39,224 nucleotides of DNA from Smithella sp. SCADC (GTDB taxonomy: Bacteria; Desulfobacterota; Syntrophia; Syntrophales; Smithellaceae): the NCBI GenBank assembly GCA_000747625.2, contig JQDQ01000172.1:1-39224 (forward strand). The letters run 5' to 3'. The first letter of the stretch is position 1, and each line of letters begins with the position of its first letter. The notes under the pieces were generated by a model that had not been told where the DNA came from, ran no database searches, and saw only the letters and a program-made list of their open reading frames with translations. Made by a program: the position numbers and the translations under genes. Shown piece by piece: positions 1 through 9,079 of this stretch.

Positions 1-70
1 TGGCTGTGCACCGCGTCGTGTAATCTTTTTGCAAGACATCAAACGATTGTGAAAAAATCAGATCAGATTA

Positions 71-730
71 TTGTGCAAGGTGACACTTGGCAAAGTCTGG
101 CCCCGTCCCGACGGAAGCGAAAAATCCGTCTTTGGCGGCATCACCGGTGTTATTCGGCGTCAGGAAAAGATCGCCGTGGTCGGTGTCAACGGCGCCGGCA
201 AATCCACATTCTTGAAAGTGCTGGCGGGGCAGGCCGAACCGTCAACCGGGAGCATGAATCTGGGCGCCAACGTTTATCCCGGCTATTTCAGCCAGCATGC
301 CATGGATATTCTTGATCCGCGAAAGACCGTGCTGGAGACCCTACAGGATTCCATGCCCACGGCGCATCTCGGCACATTGCGCAATCTCTGCGCCGCCTTT
401 TTGTTTCAGGGGGATGATATTTACAAACGGATTGACAAATTATCCGGCGGTGAAAAAAGCAGAGTGGTTCTGGCGACGATGCTGGTCCAGCCGATCAACT
501 TGCTGATTCTCGATGAACCGACCAATCATCTCGATATCCAGTCACGCGAAACACTGCTGGCCGCGCTGCAAAATTTTACCGGCACGGTTGTGCTCGTCAG
601 CCATGACCGCCACTTCCTGCGCTGTCTCATCAACCGCGTCTTCGAAATTGATCATGGCGAGATGCGTATTTACAATGGTAATTACGAATACTATCTGGAG
701 AAGTCCGGTCGGGAACATCGCGCGGCCTGA
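71..730 (+). pseudogene. C-terminal ATPase half of an ABC-F protein (N-terminal half missing)
   Basis: This is one complete ABC ATPase domain of the ABC-F (ribosome-associated) type. Walker A reads GVNGAGKST (about residues 42-50), the signature LSGGEKSR, Walker B LLILDEPTNHLD, and the H-loop SHDRHFLR. ABC-F proteins normally carry two ATPase domains in about 520-650 residues; only the second is present here in 219 residues. The 70 bases upstream do not continue the family in any frame: the frame is closed by a TGA at about 50-52, and the only start is a TTG at 71. A break in the gene just before the window, or a rearrangement at its left edge, is the likely reason. A single-domain product might still be made, but normal ABC-F function is doubtful. 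There is no membrane segment, as expected for this soluble family. Confidence 0.7.
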
Positions 731-769
731 TGGAGCAATGGTATAAATTGTTTCCGGATTATCGCGAAG

Positions 770-1048
770 TTAAGCAACAAATTTATTGCGCAGTTCTTCT
801 TCGATTTTTTCTACCAGAAATACTTTAAGCAGTGACTGATAAGGAACGTCACGTTTATTGGCGAGCATTTTCAATTCTTCCAGAACAATTTCCGGCAGTC
901 GAATGGAGATGGTTTTCGATGAGGGCTTGAGATTGGAAAGCGTAACTTTTTTGGCCTTTTTCCAATCAACATAATCCGTGGAATCATGCTTGCCCCAGAA
1001 TTCTCTTTCCTGCGCTTCGTTCTCAAATTTTAATTTATTGGATTTCAT
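770..1048 (-). CDS. Ribbon-helix-helix (CopG/BrnA-like) antitoxin-type protein, orphan
   Basis: This 92-residue protein has a C-terminal half that fits the CopG-type antitoxin family: a beta strand KTISIRLPE (about residues 45-53) followed by two helices with the conserved PYQSLLK. Such proteins bind DNA as dimers and usually repress their own toxin-antitoxin operon. Its C-terminal part resembles the BrnA-like protein at 10996-11277 (SIRLP and MPYQ/VPYQ in the same places). No BrnT-like or other toxin gene lies next to it. Instead it begins 6 bases after the restriction endonuclease gene and probably shares its transcript. It could be an antitoxin left over from a lost pair, or a regulator of the restriction-modification genes; the sequence does not decide. 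Confidence 0.72.
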   Translation of the reverse strand: MKSNKLKFENEAQEREFWGKHDSTDYVDWKKAKKVTLSNLKPSSKTISIRLPEIVLEELKMLANKRDVPYQSLLKVFLVEKIEEELRNKFVA

Positions 1049-1054
1049 GTTGAG

Positions 1055-1645
1055 TTACATGTTTTTTAAATACGAGGTTAGTTCACCTATAATCTGTTTT
1101 TCTGTTTCTATCCGGTTTTGGCATTTGCTTGACCATGCACGACCGGGATGCAGCGTATCCCAACGTGAACGTAACTGCATATAGCGGCCTTTACCCGGAT
1201 CATGATTTCCAAAACCATCAATAATTTTATTCCAAATAGGTGAAAATTTTGCAATTAAAAGAGATTCCCCTAACGGTATCCATATATCATCTACAACAAG
1301 ATAGCGGCATTGAAAATCAACAATATTAATATTTGATACCTGTTTTATGCTCTCTGCATGTTCGTTGAGTCTCTTGTACAAGGCTTGTCCCGGATCAGTT
1401 TCTAATCCAAAGTTGCCTTTTCTTGCTCCAGCAGGAACTGCCTTGCCAACATAAATCGGAATATCATTTGCAACTATTTGACTATAAGGCACGAAATTAC
1501 CTGAATAATAAATAACGTATATGCCAGCACCAATAAATTGCTCAATATTGTCGAGTTGTATTTTAGCGCGTTCTAATAATGCATCTGCGACACTAGCGCC
1601 TAAATTATTTTTTTCCAAAGGATTATAAGGCATTTCTTTTTTCAT
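1055..1645 (-). CDS. Eco29kI-family type II restriction endonuclease (GIY-YIG)
   Basis: This 196-residue protein matches the Eco29kI family of GIY-YIG restriction enzymes. The nuclease core is visible as GIYVIYYSG (about residues 41-49), IPIYVGKAVP (about 63-72), a conserved Arg/His region LYKRLNEHAE, and a distal catalytic Glu in IPLGESLLIAKF, followed by PIWNKIIDGFGNHDPG, typical of this family. Family members cut CCGCGG; that specificity is inferred from the family, not read from the sequence. The start overlaps the end of the methyltransferase gene by four bases (ATGA), so the two are translationally coupled, with methylase first. Length agrees with the roughly 200-residue family norm, and the gene looks intact. 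Confidence 0.88.
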   Translation of the reverse strand: MKKEMPYNPLEKNNLGASVADALLERAKIQLDNIEQFIGAGIYVIYYSGNFVPYSQIVANDIPIYVGKAVPAGARKGNFGLETDPGQALYKRLNEHAESIKQVSNINIVDFQCRYLVVDDIWIPLGESLLIAKFSPIWNKIIDGFGNHDPGKGRYMQLRSRWDTLHPGRAWSSKCQNRIETEKQIIGELTSYLKNM

Positions 1646-2859
1646 GAAGAGAATCCTGACATTTTCTTTTTTATTTCCATCTCTTTAGTCCTTACTAGCT
1701 GCATCGCAACGCTTGCTCCAACAATGCGCGCCATCATAACGGGTACTGCATTTCCTAATTGGCGCATTGTCTCGGTCCAAGAACCATGAAATTTATATCC
1801 ATCTGGAAATGTCTGTAATCGCGCCGCTTCGCGGATAGTAAAATACCGCACCGCTCCATCCACATCCACCAACATGTTTTCCCCTCCTGGCACCCCATGA
1901 TCTCCAGCTTTTAATGTCTTGGCTGGAAGGTCAAGAGGGCTGCCTGTATGGCCAGGATAAACTTTCGCGCCTGATTGAAACTTATGATTATGGTAAAGAA
2001 GGTTCTCTGTCGTGTTAACCCGAGGACTTGGCAAATCATAAAGGGCGTCGCGTACTGTGCGCCATGGTTTAAATGCGTTTGTAAGACAACCTTTCTTCTG
2101 TAAATTCTTTATTATCGTGTAATAGCGGGAGGGCATGTTAGGTCGTTTTGAAACCGGAAAACCATGCCGCTTCCAATAACTTTCTGTAATCCATTGATCA
2201 TTCAATAATGCTTCCATAGAGTGAGTTTCCATTGGGAAGGACCATTCTTGATTTTGGTCACTTCTGAAGCCAACAATAAATACACGTTCTCGATGTTGAG
2301 GCACTCCGAAATTAGCGGCATTTAATACACGAGCCACGACGTTATATTGCAATCCATTCTTTTTGCCACTTGTTTTTTGGCGTTCAAGTCTCGCTAAATG
2401 ATTTAGCCAATCTTCATTTTGTTTTTTTGTGATTTCCGGATAAGACAATTGCAGAATAATGTATTGAAAATAGTTGGCAAAAGATGTTCTGGTAATACCT
2501 TTAACATTTTCAAAAAGGAAAGCATGCGGGGTCAATTTGCGCACTGCTTCAATAGCAACAGGAAACATATCTCGTGCATCTTTGTGTGCCTTATGTTTAC
2601 CGCCCAAGGAGAATGGTTGGCACGGAGGTCCACCGGAAACTAAATCAATTTCACCAGAAATTGATGAATAGTCGAAGAGCCTTGCATCGCCCTCAAATAA
2701 ATTCCAATTCTTCACCAATGGGTATCCACTGGATTTGTTCTCTCTGAGAGTATCGCATGCCCACTTATCCCATTCGATCACAGCTTCATGTTTAAATCCT
2801 GCAAGTTCTAACCCTATGCCAAGACCACCTGCGCCAGCGAAGAGTTCTAATGATTTCAA
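1642..2859 (-). CDS. DNA (cytosine-5) methyltransferase of the restriction-modification system
   Basis: A complete 405-residue C5-cytosine methyltransferase. Motif I is ELFAGAGGLGIGLELAGF (residues 5-22, S-adenosylmethionine binding), motif IV GGPPCQPFSLGG holds the catalytic cysteine, motif VI is FENVKG, motif VIII QHRERVFIVGFR, and motif X GNAVPVMMAR near the C terminus. The target-recognition region lies between motifs VIII and IX. It sits between vsr and the endonuclease with four-base ATGA overlaps on both sides, so one mRNA probably carries all three genes. It should protect the host from the adjacent Eco29kI-type nuclease, making CCGCGG the expected target (inference). CCGCGG occurs several times in this window, for example near 17634, 21469 and 34447, so the site is not avoided. 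Confidence 0.93.
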   Translation of the reverse strand: MKSLELFAGAGGLGIGLELAGFKHEAVIEWDKWACDTLRENKSSGYPLVKNWNLFEGDARLFDYSSISGEIDLVSGGPPCQPFSLGGKHKAHKDARDMFPVAIEAVRKLTPHAFLFENVKGITRTSFANYFQYIILQLSYPEITKKQNEDWLNHLARLERQKTSGKKNGLQYNVVARVLNAANFGVPQHRERVFIVGFRSDQNQEWSFPMETHSMEALLNDQWITESYWKRHGFPVSKRPNMPSRYYTIIKNLQKKGCLTNAFKPWRTVRDALYDLPSPRVNTTENLLYHNHKFQSGAKVYPGHTGSPLDLPAKTLKAGDHGVPGGENMLVDVDGAVRYFTIREAARLQTFPDGYKFHGSWTETMRQLGNAVPVMMARIVGASVAMQLVRTKEMEIKKKMSGFSS

Positions 2860-3275
2860 TTTTTCCCCTCGTCAAGAAATTTAATTATTTTGGTTCTCAA
2901 CGTCGTCAATTTGTTAAGTTGACATTCCCATATTACAAGATATGACCAACCCATGGCATTAAGTTTTTTTTGGTTTTTTTTATCCCTTGCTTTATTTCCT
3001 TCTAGTTTTGGTTTCCAGAAAAACAATCTTGATTTCGGCATCCTTGCCAGTGTACAATTTTTATGTCTATGCCAGAAACATCCATGTATAAAAATAACTT
3101 TCCTCCGCGACCTTAACACAATATCCGGCTTCCCTGGCAAATCCTTTACATGAAGTCGATATCTATAACCAAGAGAATATATTAATCGCCTAACTTGAAG
3201 TTCTAGTTTTGTGTCCTTAGCGCGCACCAAGGACATTTGTTCGCTTCTTTCTTTTCGTGTTAGTGTGTCAACCAT
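2856..3275 (-). CDS. vsr: Very short patch repair endonuclease
   Basis: A 139-residue Vsr endonuclease, which nicks at T:G mismatches formed when 5-methylcytosine deaminates and so limits the mutagenic cost of the adjacent C5 methylase. The family hallmarks are present: the N-terminal RSEQMSLVRAKDTKLEL, the catalytic region LPGKPDIVLRSRRKVIF with the metal-binding Asp, FIHGCFWHRHKNC with His and zinc-binding Cys residues, and the C-terminal Trp-rich VIWECQL. Length is normal. It is the first gene of the minus-strand operon, and its stop overlaps the methyltransferase start by four bases. The 179 bases between it and the next gene (3276-3454) are AT-rich and must hold the operon promoter, but I could not fix -35 and -10 boxes there. 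Confidence 0.92.
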   Translation of the reverse strand: MVDTLTRKERSEQMSLVRAKDTKLELQVRRLIYSLGYRYRLHVKDLPGKPDIVLRSRRKVIFIHGCFWHRHKNCTLARMPKSRLFFWKPKLEGNKARDKKNQKKLNAMGWSYLVIWECQLNKLTTLRTKIIKFLDEGKN

Positions 3276-3454
3276 TTAAGAAAAATCTTATGTTTGTAAT
3301 AATATCCCAATATAAACTTACTATCAATAAAAAAGTGGGCGCGAATCAAATCTTTGCCTTTGATATTTAACTCAGTTTTTCGATATTAGACGTTACTCTA
3401 TAACAACAATACAGTTAAGTACAGCCCACGCATCGAAACTATTCAGGTGTTTAA

Positions 3455-4789
3455 CTAAGACAAATTTATAGCTGTCTGGATGCTTTTATTGGACGAATTA
3501 ATGTATTCGGTAATTTTTTCGGCGATGGTTTTGACGACATATTCGAATTCCGCTTCGTCCTTGTCCAGCAGCGTCATGCGGAAGCCGAGCAATGATGTGA
3601 AGAAAGATGTCAGCGGAACCACGCAGATGCCTGTTGCCGCCAGAAGATAATAAACAAATCTCTTGTCGTGTTCGATCGGGCCTTTGACCAGGTTCTCCAC
3701 GAATTCCCTTATTCCCTTGTTTTTAATATGCAGCGTTTGGTTGCTGTTGAGGCCGGATTCATTGAAAATGATTGTCATATAAAACGCGCCGTCGGTTTTG
3801 TTAACCATCAGGCAGGGAACGTCCTTTAGAATATTGTAAGCGATATTTGAAAGTTTTTCGTAATGCTTTTTGCGCGTATCAAGATAATTCTGATATTCGG
3901 GATGCGTCATTATTCTGGGAATCGCCAGTTGCGGAAGGGTAGTTGAACAAACCTCCGACATTTTCTGATGCAGTATGGTGTTAATGAAGCGGTCAAAGAT
4001 AGGATCCTTACCGGCATTGTATATTTCCATCCAGCCGCAACGGGACCCGGGCCAGGGCAGTTCCTTGGAAATTCCTTTCATGCTGATGGCCGGGACATCG
4101 CCCACAATATCAGAAAGCGGGACGGTTTTTTTACCGTTGAAAACAATATTAATGTAGGTTTCGTCAAAGACAAGGAAAAGATCGTTCTCTTTTGCAATGC
4201 GTACGATTTGCTTCAGCGTTTCTTCCGGATAAACAAATCCTGTGGGATTGTCGGGATTAATAACCAGAATTCCGACAATAGCCCTGTGGCTTCTTACTTT
4301 CTGTTCCAGCTCCCGCATATCCGGAGACCAGCCGTTATAGGGATTTAAACGGTAGGTATTGGGCGGGAAAGAAGCATGCAAAACCTCCGCCATGAAATGC
4401 GTGGAATAGGTCGGTTCCGGCATAATCATTCGGGCATCAACCTGAATGGAACTGTAAGCGCGTGCAATGGCATCTCCCAGACCGTTGAAGAAGATTATGT
4501 CTTCGGGAGTGATTTGTATCTTTCCGCGATCGTTGAGACGATCAGCGAGAAATTGTCTTGTTGTGTCCATACCCTTAGTCGGTGAATAAGCAAAGGATGC
4601 ATCGTCTTTGATTATTTCGGTAAGAACTTCCTTCATCCAGTCGGGAATTTTTTCTCCCTTTTGCACAGGATCGCCGATATTCTCCCAGATTACATTAACG
4701 CCCAATTCCTTGAGCTTATTGGCAATAAGAACAATATTACGGATTTCATAAGTCAGCCCGCTACCGCCGCGGGAAATTTCAAAACGCAT
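3455..4789 (-). CDS. PLP-dependent class I/II aminotransferase
   Basis: A 444-residue fold-type I aminotransferase. Visible landmarks are the GDP substrate-side motif (residues 39-41), the cofactor-contacting INPDNPTG (177-184), FDETY with the pyridine-binding Asp209 and Tyr212, the Schiff-base lysine in ISKELPWPGSRCGW (Lys242), and a C-terminal arginine region. It should move an amino group between an amino acid and a 2-oxoacid; the donor cannot be read from sequence, though the overall pattern is nearer AlaA/AspC-type enzymes than histidinol-phosphate enzymes. It is transcribed divergently from the S1-domain gene across about 180 bases. No partner gene is linked, so it looks monocistronic. 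The cytoplasmic location follows from the absence of a signal peptide. Confidence 0.85.
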   Translation of the reverse strand: MRFEISRGGSGLTYEIRNIVLIANKLKELGVNVIWENIGDPVQKGEKIPDWMKEVLTEIIKDDASFAYSPTKGMDTTRQFLADRLNDRGKIQITPEDIIFFNGLGDAIARAYSSIQVDARMIMPEPTYSTHFMAEVLHASFPPNTYRLNPYNGWSPDMRELEQKVRSHRAIVGILVINPDNPTGFVYPEETLKQIVRIAKENDLFLVFDETYINIVFNGKKTVPLSDIVGDVPAISMKGISKELPWPGSRCGWMEIYNAGKDPIFDRFINTILHQKMSEVCSTTLPQLAIPRIMTHPEYQNYLDTRKKHYEKLSNIAYNILKDVPCLMVNKTDGAFYMTIIFNESGLNSNQTLHIKNKGIREFVENLVKGPIEHDKRFVYYLLAATGICVVPLTSFFTSLLGFRMTLLDKDEAEFEYVVKTIAEKITEYINSSNKSIQTAINLS

Positions 4790-4971
4790 AAGTATTTTAA
4801 CCCCTTAGATGTTAAGTTTTATTTCATAGTACATATTTGTTTAAATTTCCAGATTTTTTTAATTATTTAGAAAATTTTCCGAAGACAAATTATATTTTTT
4901 GTGTTATCGGAGTGCCGCGTTATGCAACGTTGCGCTTTCACGCTTAATCATAAACAGACAAGAGGAATAAA

Positions 4972-6141
4972 ATGGAAGAAACAAAAAGCTTTTCGGAATT
5001 ACTTAATGAAACAAATCTTATGCCCCAGCGTTTTTCAGTGGGGGAAAAGATCAATACCACCATCGTAAAAATTACAGTCGAATGGATTTTTCTTGATTTG
5101 GGAGCGAAAAGCGAAGGTTACCTTGATAAAAAAGAGCTTATGGATGAAGAGGGCAACCTCATTATCAAAGAAGGCGATTCCATTACGGCTTATTTTGTTT
5201 CTTCGCGTCATGGAGAAAAGCTTTTTACGACCAAATTGTTGACCAGCAAGAGCGTTGATGATTTCCTATTTAAAGCCTACGAAACTCAAATTCCTCTGGA
5301 AGCAACGGTTGAGAGGGAAATTAAAGGCGGCTTCTCTGTTAAAATAAACGCGAATGTCAGCGGTTTTTGTCCCTACTCGCAGATGGATACGAAAAAAATC
5401 GACGATGTTGCCGCTTATATCGGCAAGAAATTTGAATTTATTGTTGCCGAATATTCGGAAAACGGACGCAATATAATCCTGTCGCGCCGTCCTCTTCTCG
5501 AAAAAATAGAACAAGAGAAAAAAATTGCGCTCAAGGAGTCTCTGAAAAAAGGAATGATTGTAAGCGGCGTGGTCGCCAGTGTGCAGAAATTCGGCGCGTT
5601 TATTGATCTTGGCGGGATTCAGGCTCTGCTGCCTGTTTCGGAAATGGGTTGGAGCAGAGTTGAAGATCCCAAAGTACTTTATTCTCCCGGCGACAAGGTT
5701 GAGGCTGTTATAATTAATCTTGACTGGGAAAGTAATCGCATAACCTTGTCCGCCAAAGCGACCTTGCCAAATCCGTGGGATGAGGTTGTTAGAAAGTACG
5801 CCGAAGGAAGCGTGCTGAAAGGTAAGATTTCTCATCTAACCAATTTCGGAGCTTTTATTACGATAGAAGCCGGAGTGGAAGGGCTTCTGCATATTTCCAA
5901 GCTGGCGCGCGGTAAAAAGATTAAACATGCCGGTGATGTTCTTAAAGCCGGTGAAGAAATAGAAGTTAAGATTGAAAAGATCGACCGGGAAAATAAAAAA
6001 ATTTCATTGGATCTGGCCGGAAGCGATAAGGATACTTCTGCTACGGGCGATGAAGATGACTTCCGTAATTATATCGCCAAATCGCCGAAAGCCATGGGCA
6101 CTCTGGGCGATATGTTCAAAAAATCAGGGAAGAAACATTGA
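4972..6141 (+). CDS. S1 RNA-binding domain protein (ribosomal protein S1-like)
   Basis: This 389-residue protein is built of four consecutive S1 OB-fold domains at roughly residues 20-92, 105-176, 190-262 and 275-347. The last two are the clearest: each has the KFGAFIDL or NFGAFITI strand and the HISKL or LPVSEM turn. It ends in an acidic low-complexity tail (DKDTSATGDEDDF). Four domains and this length match the short bacterial S1/RpsA-like proteins common outside Enterobacteria, where S1 has six. It should bind mRNA and help ribosome recruitment. An AGAGGAA ribosome site lies 4 bases before the ATG. The leader contains a short stretch (about 4920-4940) resembling the dispersed repeat described at 21726-21874. 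Confidence 0.87.
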   Translation: MEETKSFSELLNETNLMPQRFSVGEKINTTIVKITVEWIFLDLGAKSEGYLDKKELMDEEGNLIIKEGDSITAYFVSSRHGEKLFTTKLLTSKSVDDFLFKAYETQIPLEATVEREIKGGFSVKINANVSGFCPYSQMDTKKIDDVAAYIGKKFEFIVAEYSENGRNIILSRRPLLEKIEQEKKIALKESLKKGMIVSGVVASVQKFGAFIDLGGIQALLPVSEMGWSRVEDPKVLYSPGDKVEAVIINLDWESNRITLSAKATLPNPWDEVVRKYAEGSVLKGKISHLTNFGAFITIEAGVEGLLHISKLARGKKIKHAGDVLKAGEEIEVKIEKIDRENKKISLDLAGSDKDTSATGDEDDFRNYIAKSPKAMGTLGDMFKKSGKKH

Positions 6142-6209
6142 CCTGCGTCAGCAGAATTTCACGCGATAGAAAATATCAAAGCCGGTTCTTTATCGCTGAT
6201 AAAAACCTG

Positions 6210-6821
6210 TTAAATTTCTATACTCTGCCCGGGATCCAGAACATGTATCTGTGATGTCTTAATCGAAAGCAGTTCTTCCGCATCCTTTTTAGTACCGGCA
6301 ACCGCGCCATAATGTATTGGAATCACGTGCCCCGGTTTTATGTCATTAACAGCTTGTATTGCAGAGGCTGCGTCCATTGTAAATGTGCCGCCTACAGGCA
6401 GACAAGCGACATCAACCTTCAGATCTTTCATCTCGGGTATTCTGTCTGTGTCACCTGCGTGATAGATACGCTTGCCTCCTATTGTCAAAATATAACCAAC
6501 CCAGTTGTTTTCTTTGGGATGAAACTGTTTATCAACATTATAGGCAGGAACAGCCTCTATCACCATATCTTTTACTGTAACTGATTTTCCGGGACCAATC
6601 TTATTTTTTGCCAGAGGTACATCCTCCGGACCAACAATAATTGTATCGGCAGAAGAAAGATTCTTGATTTCATCATCCGAATAATGATCAAAATGACTGT
6701 GGGTTATCAGAATAATATCAGCCTTTGGACCCTGAACATTCCAAGGATCGATGTATATTATTTTTGGTCCGTGTTCTACCTTTACGCTCGCATGTCCAAG
6801 CCATGTAATTTTTATGATCAT
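6210..6821 (-). CDS. MBL-fold metal-dependent hydrolase (UPF0173/UlaG-like)
   Basis: A 203-residue metallo-beta-lactamase-fold protein. The metal ligands are THSHFDHYSDDE (HxHxDH), HAGDTD with the bridging Asp, and a final HYGA His. The WLGHASVKVE beginning is characteristic of the UPF0173/UlaG-like branch, whose members act on phosphoester or lactone-like substrates; the substrate here is unknown. I chose the ATG at 6821 because an AAGGAGA ribosome site sits 8 bases upstream of it; the longer reading starting at 6842 would place that site inside the gene. It is convergent with the S1-domain gene (68-base gap), and its promoter lies in the 66 bases after the end of the acyl-CoA synthetase gene or within that gene. 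Confidence 0.85.
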   Translation of the reverse strand: MIIKITWLGHASVKVEHGPKIIYIDPWNVQGPKADIILITHSHFDHYSDDEIKNLSSADTIIVGPEDVPLAKNKIGPGKSVTVKDMVIEAVPAYNVDKQFHPKENNWVGYILTIGGKRIYHAGDTDRIPEMKDLKVDVACLPVGGTFTMDAASAIQAVNDIKPGHVIPIHYGAVAGTKKDAEELLSIKTSQIHVLDPGQSIEI

Positions 6822-6887
6822 AGCAGTATTCTCCTTTTGCATTAATTTTATAAATTATTACGTGTTTCAATCGAGGAGCGTCAAGAA

Positions 6888-9038
6888 TTATTCTTCTCCC
6901 AGCACAATCAAAGCGTCGGCGATAACCGGATCGGCTCCGCTCACGATAATCGGGTTGAGATCAATCTCCGCAATTTCGGGATGCAGCAGGGCAACATTTC
7001 CCACCGCTTGAATTATTTGAGAGAGCTTGTCTAATCTGACTTTCGGCATACCTCTAAACTCACCAAGCAGTTTATTCGCTCGGATATCGGAAAACATCTC
7101 CTGAACGTCTGCATCGCCAAGCGGAGCCAGACGTAAAGTTGTATCATTGTAAACCTCAGTAAAAATTCCACCGAGACCGAAAATAACGCAGGGACCGAAT
7201 CCGGCAAAACGCGTCATACCGGCCATAAATTCCCTGTTCCCTTTCAGCATTTCCTGAATCAGCACCGGCTCCTTTCTGCCCGCATTCTTTTGAATATTCT
7301 GAAATTCCCTTTTCAGTCCGGCTTCGTTTTCCACATTCAACGCGATAAGACCTTTACCGCTTTTGTGCATGATTTCCCAACTACAGGCTTTCATTGCTAC
7401 CGGATAACCGATTTTAGCGGCAGCAGCAAGAGCTTCTTCCATTGTCGTTGCCAATTCTTCCTTTGTTACCATCACACCATACGAGGCAAGTAATTTTTTC
7501 GCCGCATATTCATCCAGAGCTTTTTGACCATTTGCTTTCGCCTTTTTAATGAGACTGGAAGCAAGTCCGTTTGCGGTCGGAAGATTGATTTTGGAAAAAG
7601 GCTGGCGTTCTTTTATTTTTGTGTACCGATAAAGAGAACCCAATGCCCGTGCTGTATCCTCCGGAGAATAAAAAATCGGTGTGTTTGTATCCCTGTAGCC
7701 TGTTGTATAATTATCTTCCCAATCAAAGAAAGTAGATATGAGCATCGGCATTTGATACTTATGAGGCAGTTCAAATGCTCCGGGTACAATGGGTTGACCA
7801 AATTTAAAAAATTCTTCCAGTGAAATGTTTCCGGCCATTTCCTTAAAGTGAGGATAAACTTCGCGCATGTAACCGGTCATCATTACACCATGAAGGACAA
7901 TGGCATCCACCTCACCACTTTTCATCATAAGCTCAGGAAGGGTAACAGTAAGATTTTCCAGCTTCAAATCGAAAGTCAAATCGATGGGGTTGGCTGCAGA
8001 AGCGTATGGTTCAATATGTTTTCTAATTTCCTTTTGCAAACCATCGGAAAAACGGGGAACTTCCAAACCGACCGAATCACAGGTATAAGAAATGGCTGTT
8101 GAAGGGCCACCGGAGTTGGTCATTACTCCGATGCGGTTGCCGCGCATTTGCGGCTGTGTTGCCAGTGTCCAGCCATGCGAATAAAGATCTTCAACAGAAT
8201 ATACACGAATTATGCCGGCTTGTTTAAAAAGTCCATCATATAGAAAATCAGGGCCGGTCATTGCTCCTGTATGACTTAGACTCGCGCGCGCACCGGAAGA
8301 AGAGCCACCTACATATTGGGCTAATACAGGTTTGTGAGGTGTAATCCTGCGGGCAACCTCCAAAAATCTTTCTCCTTCGCGGATTCCTTCTATATAAAGG
8401 ATGATGGCTTTAGTTTGCTCATCTTCTCCCAAATATTCCAGAGCATCAATGATATTAATACTGGCTTCATTACCCAGACTGATTGCTTTGCTAAACCGAA
8501 TTCCTCTTTTTTTCAGGTATGGCAGTACCTGACTCACGTAAGTACCGCTTTGGGAAGCAAAGCCCAGCGGACCAGGCTCCTTGATCATAGGCAAGACAGT
8601 TGTATTTAACGCAATTTGAGAGTTGATTATTCCCATACAGTTAGGACCGACAAAACGCATCCCGTAGCGCTCGGCCGTTTCACCTATTTGCTTTTCCATG
8701 TCCCTGCCTTTCTTTCCTGTTTCTTTAAAACCGGCAGTTATAATTATTGCACTCTTAGTGCCGATTTTGCCGAAACTCTCTAAAACAGGAATGATGGATT
8801 TTGCTGGAACTATCAGCATTGCCAAGTCAGGAATTTCTGGCAAATCCTGGACAGAGGTGTAAGCTTTAAGCCCTAAAACCGTTTCTTCTTTGGGATGAAT
8901 CGGAAAAAACTTGCCCTTATAGCCTTGTTTCAAAATATTAAGCGCCATTACGGTGCCCATTTTTACAATACTATTGTTTGCCCCTACAACTGCGATGGAT
9001 TGCGGATTCATAAGTAAATGAAGTGGATTTTCAGACAT
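6888..9038 (-). CDS. Fused ADP-forming acetate/acyl-CoA ligase (alpha-beta fusion)
   Basis: This 716-residue protein carries both halves of the NDP-forming acyl-CoA synthetase family in one chain. The CoA-binding Rossmann domain is at about residues 8-130 (AVVGANNS), the succinyl-CoA-ligase-like flavodoxin domains at about 145-470 with the phospho-histidine loop ASLSHTGAMTGPD, and a C-terminal ATP-grasp domain at about 490-716. It interconverts acyl-CoA + ADP + Pi with acid + CoA + ATP. In fermenting or syntrophic anaerobes it usually runs in the ATP-making direction (established for the family); the acyl group is not determined by sequence. An AAGGAGATT ribosome site precedes the ATG. No partner genes are linked, and the gene is intact. 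Confidence 0.9.
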   Translation of the reverse strand: MSENPLHLLMNPQSIAVVGANNSIVKMGTVMALNILKQGYKGKFFPIHPKEETVLGLKAYTSVQDLPEIPDLAMLIVPAKSIIPVLESFGKIGTKSAIIITAGFKETGKKGRDMEKQIGETAERYGMRFVGPNCMGIINSQIALNTTVLPMIKEPGPLGFASQSGTYVSQVLPYLKKRGIRFSKAISLGNEASINIIDALEYLGEDEQTKAIILYIEGIREGERFLEVARRITPHKPVLAQYVGGSSSGARASLSHTGAMTGPDFLYDGLFKQAGIIRVYSVEDLYSHGWTLATQPQMRGNRIGVMTNSGGPSTAISYTCDSVGLEVPRFSDGLQKEIRKHIEPYASAANPIDLTFDLKLENLTVTLPELMMKSGEVDAIVLHGVMMTGYMREVYPHFKEMAGNISLEEFFKFGQPIVPGAFELPHKYQMPMLISTFFDWEDNYTTGYRDTNTPIFYSPEDTARALGSLYRYTKIKERQPFSKINLPTANGLASSLIKKAKANGQKALDEYAAKKLLASYGVMVTKEELATTMEEALAAAAKIGYPVAMKACSWEIMHKSGKGLIALNVENEAGLKREFQNIQKNAGRKEPVLIQEMLKGNREFMAGMTRFAGFGPCVIFGLGGIFTEVYNDTTLRLAPLGDADVQEMFSDIRANKLLGEFRGMPKVRLDKLSQIIQAVGNVALLHPEIAEIDLNPIIVSGADPVIADALIVLGEE

Positions 9039-9079
9039 TACAATCTCCTTTATAGTTTAAAGACCATCGCATCCCGGAT

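Noticed and set aside
6142-6209. Terminator between the S1-domain gene and the MBL-fold gene
   Set aside because: GCGATAGAAA and TTTATCGC can pair only partly, and no T-run follows on either strand.
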